Of a DNA stretch of 64,000 nucleotides, positions 51,108 through 59,951 are shown piece after piece. A model generated the notes under the pieces. It was not told the DNA's origin, searched no databases, and worked only from the letters and a program-made list of their open reading frames with translations. The DNA is from Lentzea nigeriaca (lineage in GTDB: Bacteria > Actinomycetota > Actinomycetes > Mycobacteriales > Pseudonocardiaceae). Both the position numbers and the translations under genes were made by a program. The stretch spans positions 806,001 to 870,000 of the forward strand of contig NZ_JAFBCX010000002.1 of the NCBI RefSeq assembly GCF_016907955.1. The letters are read 5' to 3'. How positions within the stretch are numbered: the stretch's first letter is position 1; each line of letters opens with the position of its first letter.

Positions 51108-52616
51108 ATGGCCATGACCGAGAGCAACGAGCCAGCGAAGCAGCCGGAACAGCCCCACTCCGTGCCGCCGCCCGCCGGTCAGACCGACTCCGGCGCGCGG
51201 GAGCAGGGCCCGCAGCTGCCGGATCCCGGCCAGCCGGATCCTTTGCAGGGGGGATCCGGCCAGGCTGGGGCCTACCAGGCCCCTTCCGGCGAACCAGCCG
51301 GTCTTGGCAGCGTTCCTGCCTCCTTCACTTCGGCCCAGTCGCAGGTGCCCTCACCTGACGCGGGCCAGGCGCAGCTCGGCGGGTCCGGACCCGGCCAGCA
51401 GCTTCCCCCGTCAGGGTCCGGCCAACTTCCCCCAAGTCACCCCCTCGGCCTGGGGGCCACCACCGCCCAGTTCGGCGGGGAGCCGCCGTCGACGGGCCAG
51501 TACTACCTCCCGCCCGGCTACCAGCCGCCACCCGTGCCGCCGCGCCCCAAGGGCCGTGGCAAGGTCGTGGCAGGCGTCGCCGCGCTCGTGCTGCTCGTGG
51601 GCGGCCTCTCCGGTGGCCTCGGCGGCTACCTGGGCTACACGTTCGCCAACGACTCGACCGCGGTCAGCTCCCTCGACGCCCCGCGGCCCGCGTCGCAGAC
51701 CAGCAACGCCCCGGCGGGCTCGGTCGAGGACGTGGCGAACAAGCTGCTGCCGTCCGTCGTGCAGATCCAGGTCGTGACGCGGACCGGCGCCGGCGAGGGC
51801 TCGGGCTTCATCATCTCGAGCAACGGCCAGATCGTGACGAACAACCACGTCATCGAGGGCGCCGCGAACGGTGGCAACATCAAGGTCGTCTTCCAGGACG
51901 GCAGGACCGCCGACGCCAAGATCCTCGGCCGCGACCCGAGCTCCGACATCGCGGTCATCCAGGCCGACGGCGTCTCCGGCCTGCCGGTCGTCCAGCTGGG
52001 CAACTCCGGCGACCTGAAGATCGGCCAGGGCGTCGTCGCGATCGGCTCGCCGTTCGAGCTCTCCGGCACCGTGACCTCCGGCATCGTCAGCTCGCTGAAC
52101 CGCCCGGTCTCCGCAGGTGGCGACGCCCGCAACTCGCAGGCGACCGTGCTCAACGCGATCCAGACCGACGCCGCGATCAACCCCGGCAACTCGGGTGGCC
52201 CGCTCGTCAACATGCAGGGCCAGGTCGTCGGCATCAACTCCGCGATCTACAGCCCCAACCAGCAGGGTGGTCAGGCCGGATCCGTCGGCATCGGCTTCGC
52301 GATCCCGATGGACCAGGCACGCCGCACCGTCGACGAGATCGTGAAGACCGGCAAGGCCAAGCAGACCGTGCTGGGCGTGAAGGTCGAGTCGACCGAGCAG
52401 GGCGCCAAGATCTCGGAGATCACGCCAGGCGGTGCCGCGGAGAAGGCCGGGCTCAAGGCCGGTGACGTGATCACCAAGTTCGGGGATCGCCGCATCGAGA
52501 AGTCGGACACGCTGGTCGCAGCCGTCCGGTCCAAGGCTCCCGGCGACAAGGTCACGATCACGCTGTCCGACAACAGGACCGTGGAAGCCACCCTCGACGG
52601 CGTCGAGGTGGGATAG
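51108..52616 (+). CDS. pepD: HtrA/DegP-like serine protease with PDZ domain
   Basis: 502 aa. A cytoplasmic Gly/Pro/Gln-rich N-terminus (about 145 aa) precedes one membrane helix (VVAGVAALVLLVGGLSGGLG). The extracytoplasmic trypsin-like domain has His in TNNHVIEG, Asp in SSDIAVIQ and Ser in NPGNSGGPLVN. The PDZ domain is C-terminal (ITPGGAAEKAGLKAGDVITK). In mycobacteria PepD is an MprAB-controlled envelope quality-control protease, and the gene is next to mprB there; here 8 kb separates them. Confidence 0.92.
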   Translation: MAMTESNEPAKQPEQPHSVPPPAGQTDSGAREQGPQLPDPGQPDPLQGGSGQAGAYQAPSGEPAGLGSVPASFTSAQSQVPSPDAGQAQLGGSGPGQQLPPSGSGQLPPSHPLGLGATTAQFGGEPPSTGQYYLPPGYQPPPVPPRPKGRGKVVAGVAALVLLVGGLSGGLGGYLGYTFANDSTAVSSLDAPRPASQTSNAPAGSVEDVANKLLPSVVQIQVVTRTGAGEGSGFIISSNGQIVTNNHVIEGAANGGNIKVVFQDGRTADAKILGRDPSSDIAVIQADGVSGLPVVQLGNSGDLKIGQGVVAIGSPFELSGTVTSGIVSSLNRPVSAGGDARNSQATVLNAIQTDAAINPGNSGGPLVNMQGQVVGINSAIYSPNQQGGQAGSVGIGFAIPMDQARRTVDEIVKTGKAKQTVLGVKVESTEQGAKISEITPGGAAEKAGLKAGDVITKFGDRRIEKSDTLVAAVRSKAPGDKVTITLSDNRTVEATLDGVEVG

Positions 52617-52627
52617 GTCGGGGGGAC

Positions 52628-52664
52628 GCCCGGTTCTGGCATCCGCCGCCCGCCAGAACCGGGC
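52628..52664 (+). terminator. 13-bp hairpin after pepD
   Basis: GCCCGGTTCTGGC pairs with GCCAGAACCGGGC around 11 bases, 11 bases after the stop. Confidence 0.75.
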
Positions 52665-52678
52665 GCTACGACCCCCTG

Positions 52679-52727
52679 AAGGGGCCGCATCCGTGGGCAC
52701 CTGCCCCGCACATGGATGCGGCCCCTT
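52679..52727 (+). terminator. Second hairpin after pepD
   Basis: AAGGGGCCGCATCC pairs with GGATGCGGCCCCTT around 21 bases, followed by CTT. A tandem pair of terminators insulates pepD from the next operon. Confidence 0.75.
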
Positions 52728-52783
52728 CTTACGTGCTGATGACGTTCCGGGCCTGCTGGGCGTTCGTGGCATAGCTTGGTGAC

Positions 52784-53470
52784 GTGGTGGAACGGGTGCT
52801 GGTCGTCGACGACGACACGACGGTGCGCGACGTGGTGCGCCGCTACCTCGAACACGCCGGGTACGAGGTCGAGCTCGCCGGCGACGGGGAGAGCGCGTTG
52901 CGGCTGATGGCCGCGCACGAGCCGGACATCGTCGTGCTGGACCTGATGCTGCCCGGCATCGACGGCCTGGAGGTGTGCCGGCGGATCCGGGAGCGCGGCA
53001 GCACACCGGTCGTGATGCTGACGGCGCTCGGCGAGGAGGAGGACCGCATCGCCGGGCTGCAGATCGGCGCGGACGACTACGTCACGAAGCCGTTCAGCCC
53101 TCGTGAGCTCGCGTTGCGGGTGTCGTCGGTACTGCGGCGGGCTTCTCGTTCCTACGAGCCGCGGGTGGTGCGGGACGGGGATCTCGTGCTGGACGTGGCC
53201 GCGCACACCGCGACTCTGGGCGGCGTGCCGCTGCAGCTGACCACCCGCGAGTTCGATCTGCTGGCGTTCTTCATCACGAACGCGGGCCGCGCCTTCGGTC
53301 GGACCGAGCTGCTGGAGCGGGTGTGGGGCTGGCAGTTCGGCGACCAGTCGACCGTGACCGTCCACGTGCGACGGTTGCGCGAGAAGATCGAGAAGGATCC
53401 CGCCAAGCCCATGCGGCTCAGCACCGTCTGGGGCGTCGGGTACAGGTACGACAGATGGTCAGCCAAATGA
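52784..53470 (+). CDS. OmpR-type response regulator
   Basis: 228 aa. Receiver [17 protein letters not shown], phosphoacceptor Asp in [17 protein letters not shown], Lys in [17 protein letters not shown]; winged helix [38 protein letters not shown]. Forms a two-component pair with the following kinase (overlapping genes). Stimulus unknown. It lies between pepD and moaB, where the mycobacterial order has no such pair, so it is a lineage-specific addition. Confidence 0.88.
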   Translation: MVERVLVVDDDTTVRDVVRRYLEHAGYEVELAGDGESALRLMAAHEPDIVVLDLMLPGIDGLEVCRRIRERGSTPVVMLTALGEEEDRIAGLQIGADDYVTKPFSPRELALRVSSVLRRASRSYEPRVVRDGDLVLDVAAHTATLGGVPLQLTTREFDLLAFFITNAGRAFGRTELLERVWGWQFGDQSTVTVHVRRLREKIEKDPAKPMRLSTVWGVGYRYDRWSAK

Positions 53471-54369
53471 TCCCGGGCAGACTGAGCCGCGTCTCGCTGA
53501 CCACCGCGATGACGGTCATGGTGATCGTGCCGGTGGTGGCGACCATCGGTGGCGTGCTCGCGGTCAGCGGGTTCATGTTCACACCGATGCTCAGGGCCGC
53601 GCTCATGGCGTGCGCGCTGGTCGGCGTGGTCACCGTGCCGTTCTCGATCATGCTGGGTCGTGCGATCGCGCGACGCACCATGTGGGAGCGGGAGGCCGAG
53701 GCGGCGCGGCGGCAGCTGGTGGCGTGGATCAGTCACGACCTGCGCACGCCGTTGGCCGGGATCCGGGCGATGACCGAGGCGCTGGAGGACGGGGTCGTCT
53801 CCGAGCCGGGTGAGGTGGCCGTCTACGCGAAGCAGATCGCTCAGGAGGCCGACCACCTGTCGAAGCTGGTGGACGACCTGTTCCAGCTGTCGAGGATCAC
53901 TGCAGGTGCGTTGAAGCTGACGTTGCACGACGTGCGGCTGGCCGATGTCGTGAGCGACGTGGTCGCGGCGTCCCGGCCCGTCGCCCAGCTCAAGGGCGTC
54001 GAGTTGCGTGCGGACGCTCGTGAATGGCCTGTCGTGCGCGGTTCGGATCCGGAACTGATGCGTGTCGTGCGCAACCTTGTGTCCAACGCCATTCGGCACA
54101 CACCCGAGGGCGGCAGAGTGGCCGTCCAGGTCGATGTGGACGGAGGCGAAGCGGTGGTGCGCGTGGACGACGCGTGCGGCGGCATACCCGATGACGTGCT
54201 GCCACACGTGTTCGACGTGGGCTTCCGCGGCAGCGCCGCCCGCAATCCGACCGGCGCAGGACTGGGCCTGTCGATCGCTCGCGGCCTCGTCGACGCGCAC
54301 GACGGCAGGATCTCGGCGCAGAACCACGGTCCTGGCTGCCGCTTCGAAGTCCGACTCCCGCTACGGTGA
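53467..54369 (+). CDS. Sensor histidine kinase
   Basis: About 300 aa from the ATG at 53467 (ATGA overlap; another ATG at 53455). Two closely spaced membrane helices ([40 protein letters not shown]) with almost no extracytoplasmic loop, then [20 protein letters not shown] with the phospho-His, the N box [18 protein letters not shown], and [20 protein letters not shown]. The short loop suggests sensing within the membrane. D box reads DACGGIPDD. Confidence 0.87.
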   Translation: MIPGRLSRVSLTTAMTVMVIVPVVATIGGVLAVSGFMFTPMLRAALMACALVGVVTVPFSIMLGRAIARRTMWEREAEAARRQLVAWISHDLRTPLAGIRAMTEALEDGVVSEPGEVAVYAKQIAQEADHLSKLVDDLFQLSRITAGALKLTLHDVRLADVVSDVVAASRPVAQLKGVELRADAREWPVVRGSDPELMRVVRNLVSNAIRHTPEGGRVAVQVDVDGGEAVVRVDDACGGIPDDVLPHVFDVGFRGSAARNPTGAGLGLSIARGLVDAHDGRISAQNHGPGCRFEVRLPLR

Positions 54370-54875
54370 TCGGTATGGAACGCAGCGCGCAGCGCCTTGG
54401 CCGCGCTTTGGTCGTGATCGTGGACGACCGGGTGGCGCACGGCGAGCAGGACGACAACTCCGGCCCTCTCGTCACCGAACTGCTCGAAGAAGCGGGCTTC
54501 ATCGTCGACGGCACAGTCGCGGTCGAGGGTGAGGTGGTCGACATCCGGGCCGCGCTCAACACGGCCGTCATCGGCGGCGTCGACCTCGTCGTCACCGTCG
54601 GCGGCACCGGTGTGTCGCCGCGCGACGTCACCCCCGACGCCACGCAGGGTGTGCTCGACCGTCCCATCCACGGCATCGCCGAGGCACTCCGCGCCTCCGG
54701 TCTCGCCGCGGGCGCGGTCGACGCGGGCATCTCGCGTGGCCTCGTGGGCGTCTCCGGCAGCACGCTCGTCGTGAACCTCGCGGGCTCGCGCTCCGCGGTC
54801 CGCGACGGCATGGCGACCCTGTCGGCGTTGGTGCCCTACGTCATCGAGCAGCTGAGCGGCCTTGACGAAGAGTGA
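54366..54875 (+). CDS. moaB: Molybdopterin adenylyltransferase-like protein (MoaB/Mog)
   Basis: 169 aa; GTG 54366 overlaps the kinase stop and ATG 54375 is an alternative. Motifs: [37 protein letters not shown] and [14 protein letters not shown], all typical of MoaB/Mog. The family adenylylates molybdopterin before molybdate insertion. In Mycobacterium tuberculosis moaB2 occupies the same place after pepD. Confidence 0.88.
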   Translation: MIGMERSAQRLGRALVVIVDDRVAHGEQDDNSGPLVTELLEEAGFIVDGTVAVEGEVVDIRAALNTAVIGGVDLVVTVGGTGVSPRDVTPDATQGVLDRPIHGIAEALRASGLAAGAVDAGISRGLVGVSGSTLVVNLAGSRSAVRDGMATLSALVPYVIEQLSGLDEE

Positions 54876-55044
54876 TTCATCGCAGCCGGCCGACGACGAC
54901 GCTGCTCGCAAGCGTCGTCGCCGGTTGGCTGAGGTGTTCGGCGACGTGCTGCCGGAGACGACGTCGGACGAACGCGGTGCGGCCCCGGCGGAGGACCGTG
55001 ATGCCTGGTACGTGGAGAACCGGCCGCCCCACCACGGGGGGTAG
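54862..55044 (+). CDS. Small conserved actinobacterial protein
   Basis: 60 aa from a TTG overlapping the end of moaB. Charged, disordered N-terminus, then KRRRRLAEVFGDVLPETTSD and a C-terminal ENRPPHHGG. I recall this VFGDVLPE...RPPHH pattern from small uncharacterised actinobacterial proteins. Function unknown. Confidence 0.6.
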   Translation: MTKSDSSQPADDDAARKRRRRLAEVFGDVLPETTSDERGAAPAEDRDAWYVENRPPHHGG

Positions 55045-55063
55045 GCCGAAGCGCAGGGACCGC

Positions 55064-55624
55064 GTGAAGGCCCTGCTGTTGCTGCCGGAGGACGAACTCG
55101 CGCTCCAGGCGGCGATCGTCGCCGAGCAGCCGACTGTGCGGCTCGTCGACGAGCGTGCGCCTTGGCCCGCCATGACCACATCCCGGCCGCCGGCGCGCGA
55201 CTCCGTTCTCGACATCGAGCGCAGCGTCCTGATCTGGGACCCGTCGATTCATCCACGGCTGCCGCGGCCACGGTTCACCCGCCCCGCTCGGCGCTCACCG
55301 CTCGCGGGGCGCGTGGTGCGGCTGGATCGCGGCACGTACGTCGACGGTGTGCTGACCGCCTCGGTCATCAGTGCCGTCCTGTGGGACGGCATGAAGCCGG
55401 AGATGGTCTCGTTGTTCAGCACGGTCTGGCGGGCGGTCCTGCAGGGGACCAGCGGGTATCTCGTGCGCTGGGTCGAAGGGACCGGCCAGGAACAGCGGAT
55501 CTTCGGGATGCGGATCGGGCATCACGCGCTGGCTGCTGCTCGTGAAGGCCGGATCAGCCTGGGGGATGAGCGGATGCGGCTCTATCCGCCGAGCCAGGAG
55601 AAGGCGCGCGGCGCTCACTGGTGA
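55064..55624 (+). CDS. Hypothetical protein
   Basis: 186 aa from the GTG at 55064 (VKALLLLPEDELALQAAIVA). No membrane segment. Includes SVLIWDPSIHPRLPRPRFTR and VEGTGQEQRIFGMRIGHHAL, ending LYPPSQEKARGAHW. No family recognised. Its last 75 bases are duplicated imperfectly just downstream. Confidence 0.65.
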   Translation: MKALLLLPEDELALQAAIVAEQPTVRLVDERAPWPAMTTSRPPARDSVLDIERSVLIWDPSIHPRLPRPRFTRPARRSPLAGRVVRLDRGTYVDGVLTASVISAVLWDGMKPEMVSLFSTVWRAVLQGTSGYLVRWVEGTGQEQRIFGMRIGHHALAAAREGRISLGDERMRLYPPSQEKARGAHW

Positions 55625-55659
55625 GGCTGTGCCTCGGTGAAACCGGTCGCTCGCCAAAA

Positions 55660-55735
55660 CGGGATCAGCCTGGGCGACGAGCGCATGCGGCTCTACCCGC
55701 CGAGCCCGGGGAAGGCGCGCGACGCCCACTGGTGA
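55660..55735 (+). pseudogene. Diverged duplicate of the preceding gene's 3' end
   Basis: GGATCAGCCTGGG onward to a TGA repeats the end of the 55064 gene at an offset of exactly 111 bp. It encodes ISLGDERMRLYPPSPGKARD then AHW, against ISLGDERMRLYPPSQEKARG then AHW. Most differences are third-position, so it evolved as coding sequence before being cut down. Confidence 0.7.
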
Positions 55736-55759
55736 CGACGCGCGCCTTCCCCGGTCGGG

Positions 55760-56206
55760 TCAGATCTTGGGACTGCGCACGTCGGCCGACTGCACGACCG
55801 TCTGGTGGTTCTGCTGGCTCCGCTGCGCGGCCAGCAGGTCGCGGATCTCCTTCAACAGCTCGACATCGGTGGGCTCTGCCGGGCCCGGCTCCTCGCCCTT
55901 CTTGCGGCGTTCCTGGATCTTCTTGATCGGCAGGACGAGCACGAAGTACACCACCGCCGCGACGATGACGAAGTTGATCGCGGCGTTGATGACGTTGCTG
56001 AAGTCGAGGTACGTCTCCTCCTTGTTCTCTCGGAGGTAGAAGCCGAGGCCCTTGGTCTCAGCGCTGCCCAGTGCGGCGATGAGCGGCTTGATGAGGCTCG
56101 TGGTGAACGCGGTGACGATCGCGGTGAACGCCGTGCCGATGACCACGGCCACAGCCAGGTCGACGACGTTTCCGCGCATCAGGAAGTCCTTGAATCCCTT
56201 CAGCAT
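55760..56206 (-). CDS. mscL: Large-conductance mechanosensitive channel
   Basis: 148 aa. MLKGFKDFLMRGNVVDLAVA begins TM1 with the conserved RGNVVDLAVAVVIG; TM2 is FVIVAAVVYFVLVLPIKKIQ; a cytoplasmic helix ends the protein (ELLKEIRDLLAAQRS). It opens under membrane tension during osmotic downshock. Its ATG overlaps the stop of the SAF-domain gene (TGATG). Confidence 0.95.
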   Translation of the reverse strand: MLKGFKDFLMRGNVVDLAVAVVIGTAFTAIVTAFTTSLIKPLIAALGSAETKGLGFYLRENKEETYLDFSNVINAAINFVIVAAVVYFVLVLPIKKIQERRKKGEEPGPAEPTDVELLKEIRDLLAAQRSQQNHQTVVQSADVRSPKI

Positions 56207-56760
56207 CAGCGGAGAGTAACGGCTAATGGGTGGTCCAGTGACATCGCGGCCACGCGAGTTGCATTAAGTCTCGGCAACGTGAGGACAACGACTTGTCCGC
56301 GTGTCTCCCGCACGGACGCGTTCTCCGCCAGCACTTCCGCCGACGACGACACCACGTCGACCCGGTCGCCCATCCGCACCACACCGGCAAGCCCCTGGTC
56401 AGCCACCCGCACGGCAACCGACGCGAGATCTTCCGACGTACCCGCGAGATCGAAGTCCGTCAACGGAACGCCCTCGCGCGCCGCGCCGCCGAGCGTTCTG
56501 CCCACCACGGACGAGACGTCCGAGAACGAACCGGAAACCGGCAACGCCAACGACACCAGCCGGACGTCGGCGGACGACAGCGAGACCCCGGCGGGCAGAT
56601 CCCGTGAGGCGACGACCGCCGGATGCCCCACGTCGGGCCAGAAGGTCAGGGACACGGCCAGCAACGCCAGCCCCAGAGCCAGAAACCGCCGCCACGCAAC
56701 AGGAGGGCGGCGGCGGAGCAACGAGCGGATTCGGTCGAAGCCGGTGCTGGAAAGAGTCAT
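56206..56760 (-). CDS. SAF-domain membrane protein (CpaB-like)
   Basis: 184 aa from MTLSSTGFDRIRSLLRRRPP. One N-terminal membrane helix (FLALGLALLAVSLTFW) and a SAF domain (VVASRDLPAGVSLSSADVRL, VVGRTLGGAAREGVPLTDFD). SAF domains occur in CpaB, FlgA and related surface or periplasmic assembly proteins. No pilus genes are adjacent; function unresolved. Confidence 0.78.
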   Translation of the reverse strand: MTLSSTGFDRIRSLLRRRPPVAWRRFLALGLALLAVSLTFWPDVGHPAVVASRDLPAGVSLSSADVRLVSLALPVSGSFSDVSSVVGRTLGGAAREGVPLTDFDLAGTSEDLASVAVRVADQGLAGVVRMGDRVDVVSSSAEVLAENASVRETRGQVVVLTLPRLNATRVAAMSLDHPLAVTLR

Positions 56761-56831
56761 GCCCCCGACGTTAGAGGTGTCGGGGGCATGGAAACCGGGC
56801 TCAAACGCAAGTTGTGGACAACTCGCGATCT

Positions 56832-57125
56832 TCAGCTCGCCGCGGCCGCCGGAGCGCTGCTCGCGGGCTTCGAGTCCGAGGTGGACGACGAGGTCGAAGA
56901 CGAGGACGTGGAGGACGCCGTGGACGACGACGTGCTCTTGGACGAGCCCGACCGGCTGTCCGTGCGGTAGAAACCGCTGCCCTTGAAGACGACACCAACG
57001 GCGCCGAAGAGCTTGCGCAGCTTGCCCGAGCACTCCGGGCACTCGGTGAGGGAGGCGTCGCTGAACGACTGCACAGCCTCGAACCGGTGCTCACACGCGG
57101 TGCAGGCGTACTGGTACGTAGGCAC
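56832..57125 (-). CDS. FmdB family zinc-ribbon protein
   Basis: 97 aa from the GTG at 57125 with AGGAG upstream. N-terminal zinc ribbon with CxxC in YACTACEHRF and CxxC in TECPECSGKL; then GVVFKGSGFYRTDSR, typical of FmdB. A Ser/Thr-rich acidic tail follows. A homologue lies next to the 5-FTHF cyclo-ligase gene in mycobacteria as well. Confidence 0.88.
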   Translation of the reverse strand: MPTYQYACTACEHRFEAVQSFSDASLTECPECSGKLRKLFGAVGVVFKGSGFYRTDSRSGSSKSTSSSTASSTSSSSTSSSTSDSKPASSAPAAAAS

Positions 57126-57219
57126 TGTGTTCGCTCCTAGATCTGGCACTCGACCGTTGTGAGTGCCAACACGATTTTGCGACAGGAACTTCCCGGAGCG
57201 CAAACATCACAGGTCAACG

Positions 57220-57786
57220 TCACAGCCACCGCAGGCCCACCGAGGGCGTCAGCACCCCGTTCATCCGCACGTCGTGAGCCTCCGCGGGCACCTCCTCGAG
57301 CACCTCGCTGTCCCGCACCACAGCCACCAGAGGCGCCTTGACCAGCGGCAACGACCTGTCGTAGTGCCCCTGCCCCTTCCCGAGCCGCACCCCGTCCACC
57401 GACACGGCCAGCGCGGGCACCAGCACCAGCGAGGCTCCAGTGATCGCCGAAGCTCCGAGCCGCGGCCCGGTGGGTTCGAGCAGCCGGAACGCCGCCGGCA
57501 CGAGTCCGGAGGGTCCGGTGTGGACCGCCCAGTCGAGCGGCGAATCGCCCGTCACGACCGGCAGCAGCACGCGGCACCGCAGCCCGTCGAGCCACGACGC
57601 GTCGCCGGGCTCCGATCCGACCGGCAGGAACGCGCACACCGTCTGATCAGGCTGAACGTCCAGAGCGGCGACGTGGGCGGCCAGCGCCTTGGCCTCCAGG
57701 GCCCTGACCTCCGGCGGCACCGCCCGGCGCGCGGCCAACAACCGTGAACGCAGTGTGGCCTTCCGGTCACGAAGATCGGACGTCAT
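57220..57786 (-). CDS. 5-formyltetrahydrofolate cyclo-ligase
   Basis: 188 aa from MTSDLRDRKATLRSRLLAAR. ATP- and folate-binding motifs: VPALAVSVDGVRLGKGQGHY with DRSLP after it, and VCAFLPVGSEPGDASWL. It converts 5-formyl-THF to 5,10-methenyl-THF. Divergent from galU. Confidence 0.9.
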   Translation of the reverse strand: MTSDLRDRKATLRSRLLAARRAVPPEVRALEAKALAAHVAALDVQPDQTVCAFLPVGSEPGDASWLDGLRCRVLLPVVTGDSPLDWAVHTGPSGLVPAAFRLLEPTGPRLGASAITGASLVLVPALAVSVDGVRLGKGQGHYDRSLPLVKAPLVAVVRDSEVLEEVPAEAHDVRMNGVLTPSVGLRWL

Positions 57787-57824
57787 GGTGGGTATCCCTC
57801 GGTATGTCGTTAGCATCGCAGCCC

Positions 57825-58709
57825 ATGAGCAGCGCCTTCCACACCGCTATCGTGCCCGCGGCCGGTCTGGGCACCCGTTTCCTCCCCACGACCAAGGCCG
57901 TGCCGAAGGAGTTGCTGCCGCTGGTCGACACCCCTGCCATCGAGTACGTGGCCAGGGAGGCGGCCGAGGCGGGGGCGACGAAGCTGGTCATCGTCACCTC
58001 GCCGGAGAAGGCGTCGGTCGCGAACTACTTCGACGCGAACCCCGAGCTCGAGCAGACGCTGGCCGCCCGCGGCAAGGCCGACCTGGTCGAGAAGATCCAG
58101 CGCGCCCCGCAGCTGATCAAGGCGGAGACCGCGATCCAGCAGGAGGCCCTGGGCCTCGGGCACGCCGTCGGCTGTGCCGAAGACAACCTGACCGGCGAGG
58201 ACGACGCGGTCGCGGTGCTGCTGCCCGACGACATCATCCTGCCGGCCGACGCGCTCAAGAAGATGGCGAAGGTCCGCGAGGAGAAGGGCGGCAGCGTCCT
58301 GCTGGCGTTCGACATCCCGCGCGAGCAGATCTCCGCGTACGGCGTGTTCGACGTCCGTGACACCGGCAACGACGACGTCAAGCAGGTCGTCGGCATGGTC
58401 GAGAAGCCCAAGCCGGAGGACGCGCCCTCGACGTTCGCCGCCGCCGGGCGCTACCTGCTCGACCGCGCGATTTTCGACGCCCTGAAGCGCATCACGCCTG
58501 GTGCGGGGGGTGAACTGCAGCTGACGGACGCCATCGCGCTGTTGATCGCCGAGGGTCACCCCGTGCACGTCGTCGTGCACCGCGGCGGGCGACACGACCT
58601 CGGCAATCCCGCAGGATTCCTGCGCGCTGCGGTTGACTTCGCACTCAAGGACCCGGAGTACGGGCCCTCCTTGCGCGAGTGGTTGCGTGATCAGCTCGCG
58701 GACTCCTGA
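57825..58709 (+). CDS. galU: UTP-glucose-1-phosphate uridylyltransferase
   Basis: 294 aa from MSSAFHTAIVPAAGLGTRFL; the nucleotidyltransferase signature GLGTRFLPTTKAVPKELLPL is complete. Other motifs are VLLPDDIIL and GVFDVRDTGNDDVKQVVGMV. It makes UDP-glucose for glycans, trehalose and the GalT reaction. Confidence 0.95.
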   Translation: MSSAFHTAIVPAAGLGTRFLPTTKAVPKELLPLVDTPAIEYVAREAAEAGATKLVIVTSPEKASVANYFDANPELEQTLAARGKADLVEKIQRAPQLIKAETAIQQEALGLGHAVGCAEDNLTGEDDAVAVLLPDDIILPADALKKMAKVREEKGGSVLLAFDIPREQISAYGVFDVRDTGNDDVKQVVGMVEKPKPEDAPSTFAAAGRYLLDRAIFDALKRITPGAGGELQLTDAIALLIAEGHPVHVVVHRGGRHDLGNPAGFLRAAVDFALKDPEYGPSLREWLRDQLADS

Positions 58710-58727
58710 TCGCGAGGACCGGACGAT

Positions 58728-59951
58728 ATGAGGTCAGTGGACGAGCAACTCGCTCGGGTGATCGCGGCCGCGGTGCGGCCCGCACCCGTGCGGGTGGCGA
58801 TCTCGGAGTCGCAGGGCCTGCTCTGCGCCGAGGAGGTCGTGGCGGAACGCGCGTTGCCCGGCTTCGACCAGGCAGCGGTGGACGGGTACGCGGTGCGCAG
58901 CGTCGACGTGTCCGGCGCGAACGCGAACCCCGTGCAGCTGCCGGTCGTGGGCGAGATCCCGGCCGGCTCACGGCAGCCGCGGCGGCTGCAGCCGGGTCAG
59001 GCGGTGCGGGTCGCGACGGGTGCGCCGTTGCCGACGCTCGCCGACGCGGTCGTGCCGCTCGGCTACACCGACGGCCACCACGCCAAGGTGACGGTCAACC
59101 GCAGCGTGCCGTCCGCCGGGTTCGTCCGCCGCACCGGCGAGGACGTGCAGACGGGTGACGTGGCCGTGCGCCGCGGCGCGTCCATCGGTGCTGCTCAGGT
59201 GGGCTTGCTGGCCGCTGTCGGACGCAACAAGGTGCTCGTCCACCCGCGCCCGCGGGTGTCGGTGATCTCGCTCGGCGAGGAGCTCGTCGACGTCGACCGC
59301 ACGCCCGGTCAGGGCCAGGTCTACGACGTGAACTCGTACGCGCTGGCCGCCGCCGCACGCGACGCCGGGGCCGAGGTCAGCCGGGTCGGCATCATGTCCG
59401 CCGACCCGCGCAGGCTGCGCGAGGTCGTCGAGGGCCGGTTGCTGCTCTCCGAGATCGTCGTCATCGCCGGTGGCGTGGGCGGCACCATCGGCGACGAGGT
59501 CAGGGCGGCGCTGGCGGAGCTCGGCGACATGGACGTCACGCGCATCGCGATGCACCCCGGTTCCGCGCAGGGCTTCGGCCGGCTCGGGCCGGACGCCGTG
59601 CCGACGTTCCTGCTGCCGGCGAACCCGATGAGCGCGCTCGTGGTGTTCGAGGTGCTGGTCAGGCCGCTGATCAGGGCCGCGCTGGGCAAGAAGAACCCGT
59701 ACCGCCGCGCGGTCAGCGCTCGCCTGCTGTCGCCGCTCCAGTCGACGAAGGGCCGCCGCGGCTTCCTGCGCGGCCAGTTGCTGCGCGACGCGGACAACGG
59801 CGAGTACCTGGTGCAGCCGCTCGGCACGTCGGGGGCACACCTGCTCGCGTCGCTGGCAGAGGCCAACTGCCTGATCATGGTCGAGGAGGACGTCACGGAG
59901 GTCTCGGTCGGCCAAGAGGTCCTGGTCAGCTTCCTAGCGCAACGTGGATGA
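58728..59951 (+). CDS. moeA: Molybdopterin molybdotransferase MoeA / gephyrin-like Glp
   Basis: 407 aa with the three-domain MoeA layout: LPGFDQAAVDGYAVRSVDV, ATGAPLPTLADAVVPLGYTD, then the MogA-like domain VSVISLGEELVDVDRTPGQG and IVVIAGGVGGTIGDEVRAAL, and a C-terminal beta barrel. The generic role is molybdate insertion into molybdopterin. In corynebacteria the homologue in this neighbourhood (Glp) binds FtsZ and the membrane protein GlpR, whose homologue lies two genes downstream here, so a divisome role is at least as likely. Overlaps rimJ by 4 nt. Confidence 0.88.
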   Translation: MRSVDEQLARVIAAAVRPAPVRVAISESQGLLCAEEVVAERALPGFDQAAVDGYAVRSVDVSGANANPVQLPVVGEIPAGSRQPRRLQPGQAVRVATGAPLPTLADAVVPLGYTDGHHAKVTVNRSVPSAGFVRRTGEDVQTGDVAVRRGASIGAAQVGLLAAVGRNKVLVHPRPRVSVISLGEELVDVDRTPGQGQVYDVNSYALAAAARDAGAEVSRVGIMSADPRRLREVVEGRLLLSEIVVIAGGVGGTIGDEVRAALAELGDMDVTRIAMHPGSAQGFGRLGPDAVPTFLLPANPMSALVVFEVLVRPLIRAALGKKNPYRRAVSARLLSPLQSTKGRRGFLRGQLLRDADNGEYLVQPLGTSGAHLLASLAEANCLIMVEEDVTEVSVGQEVLVSFLAQRG

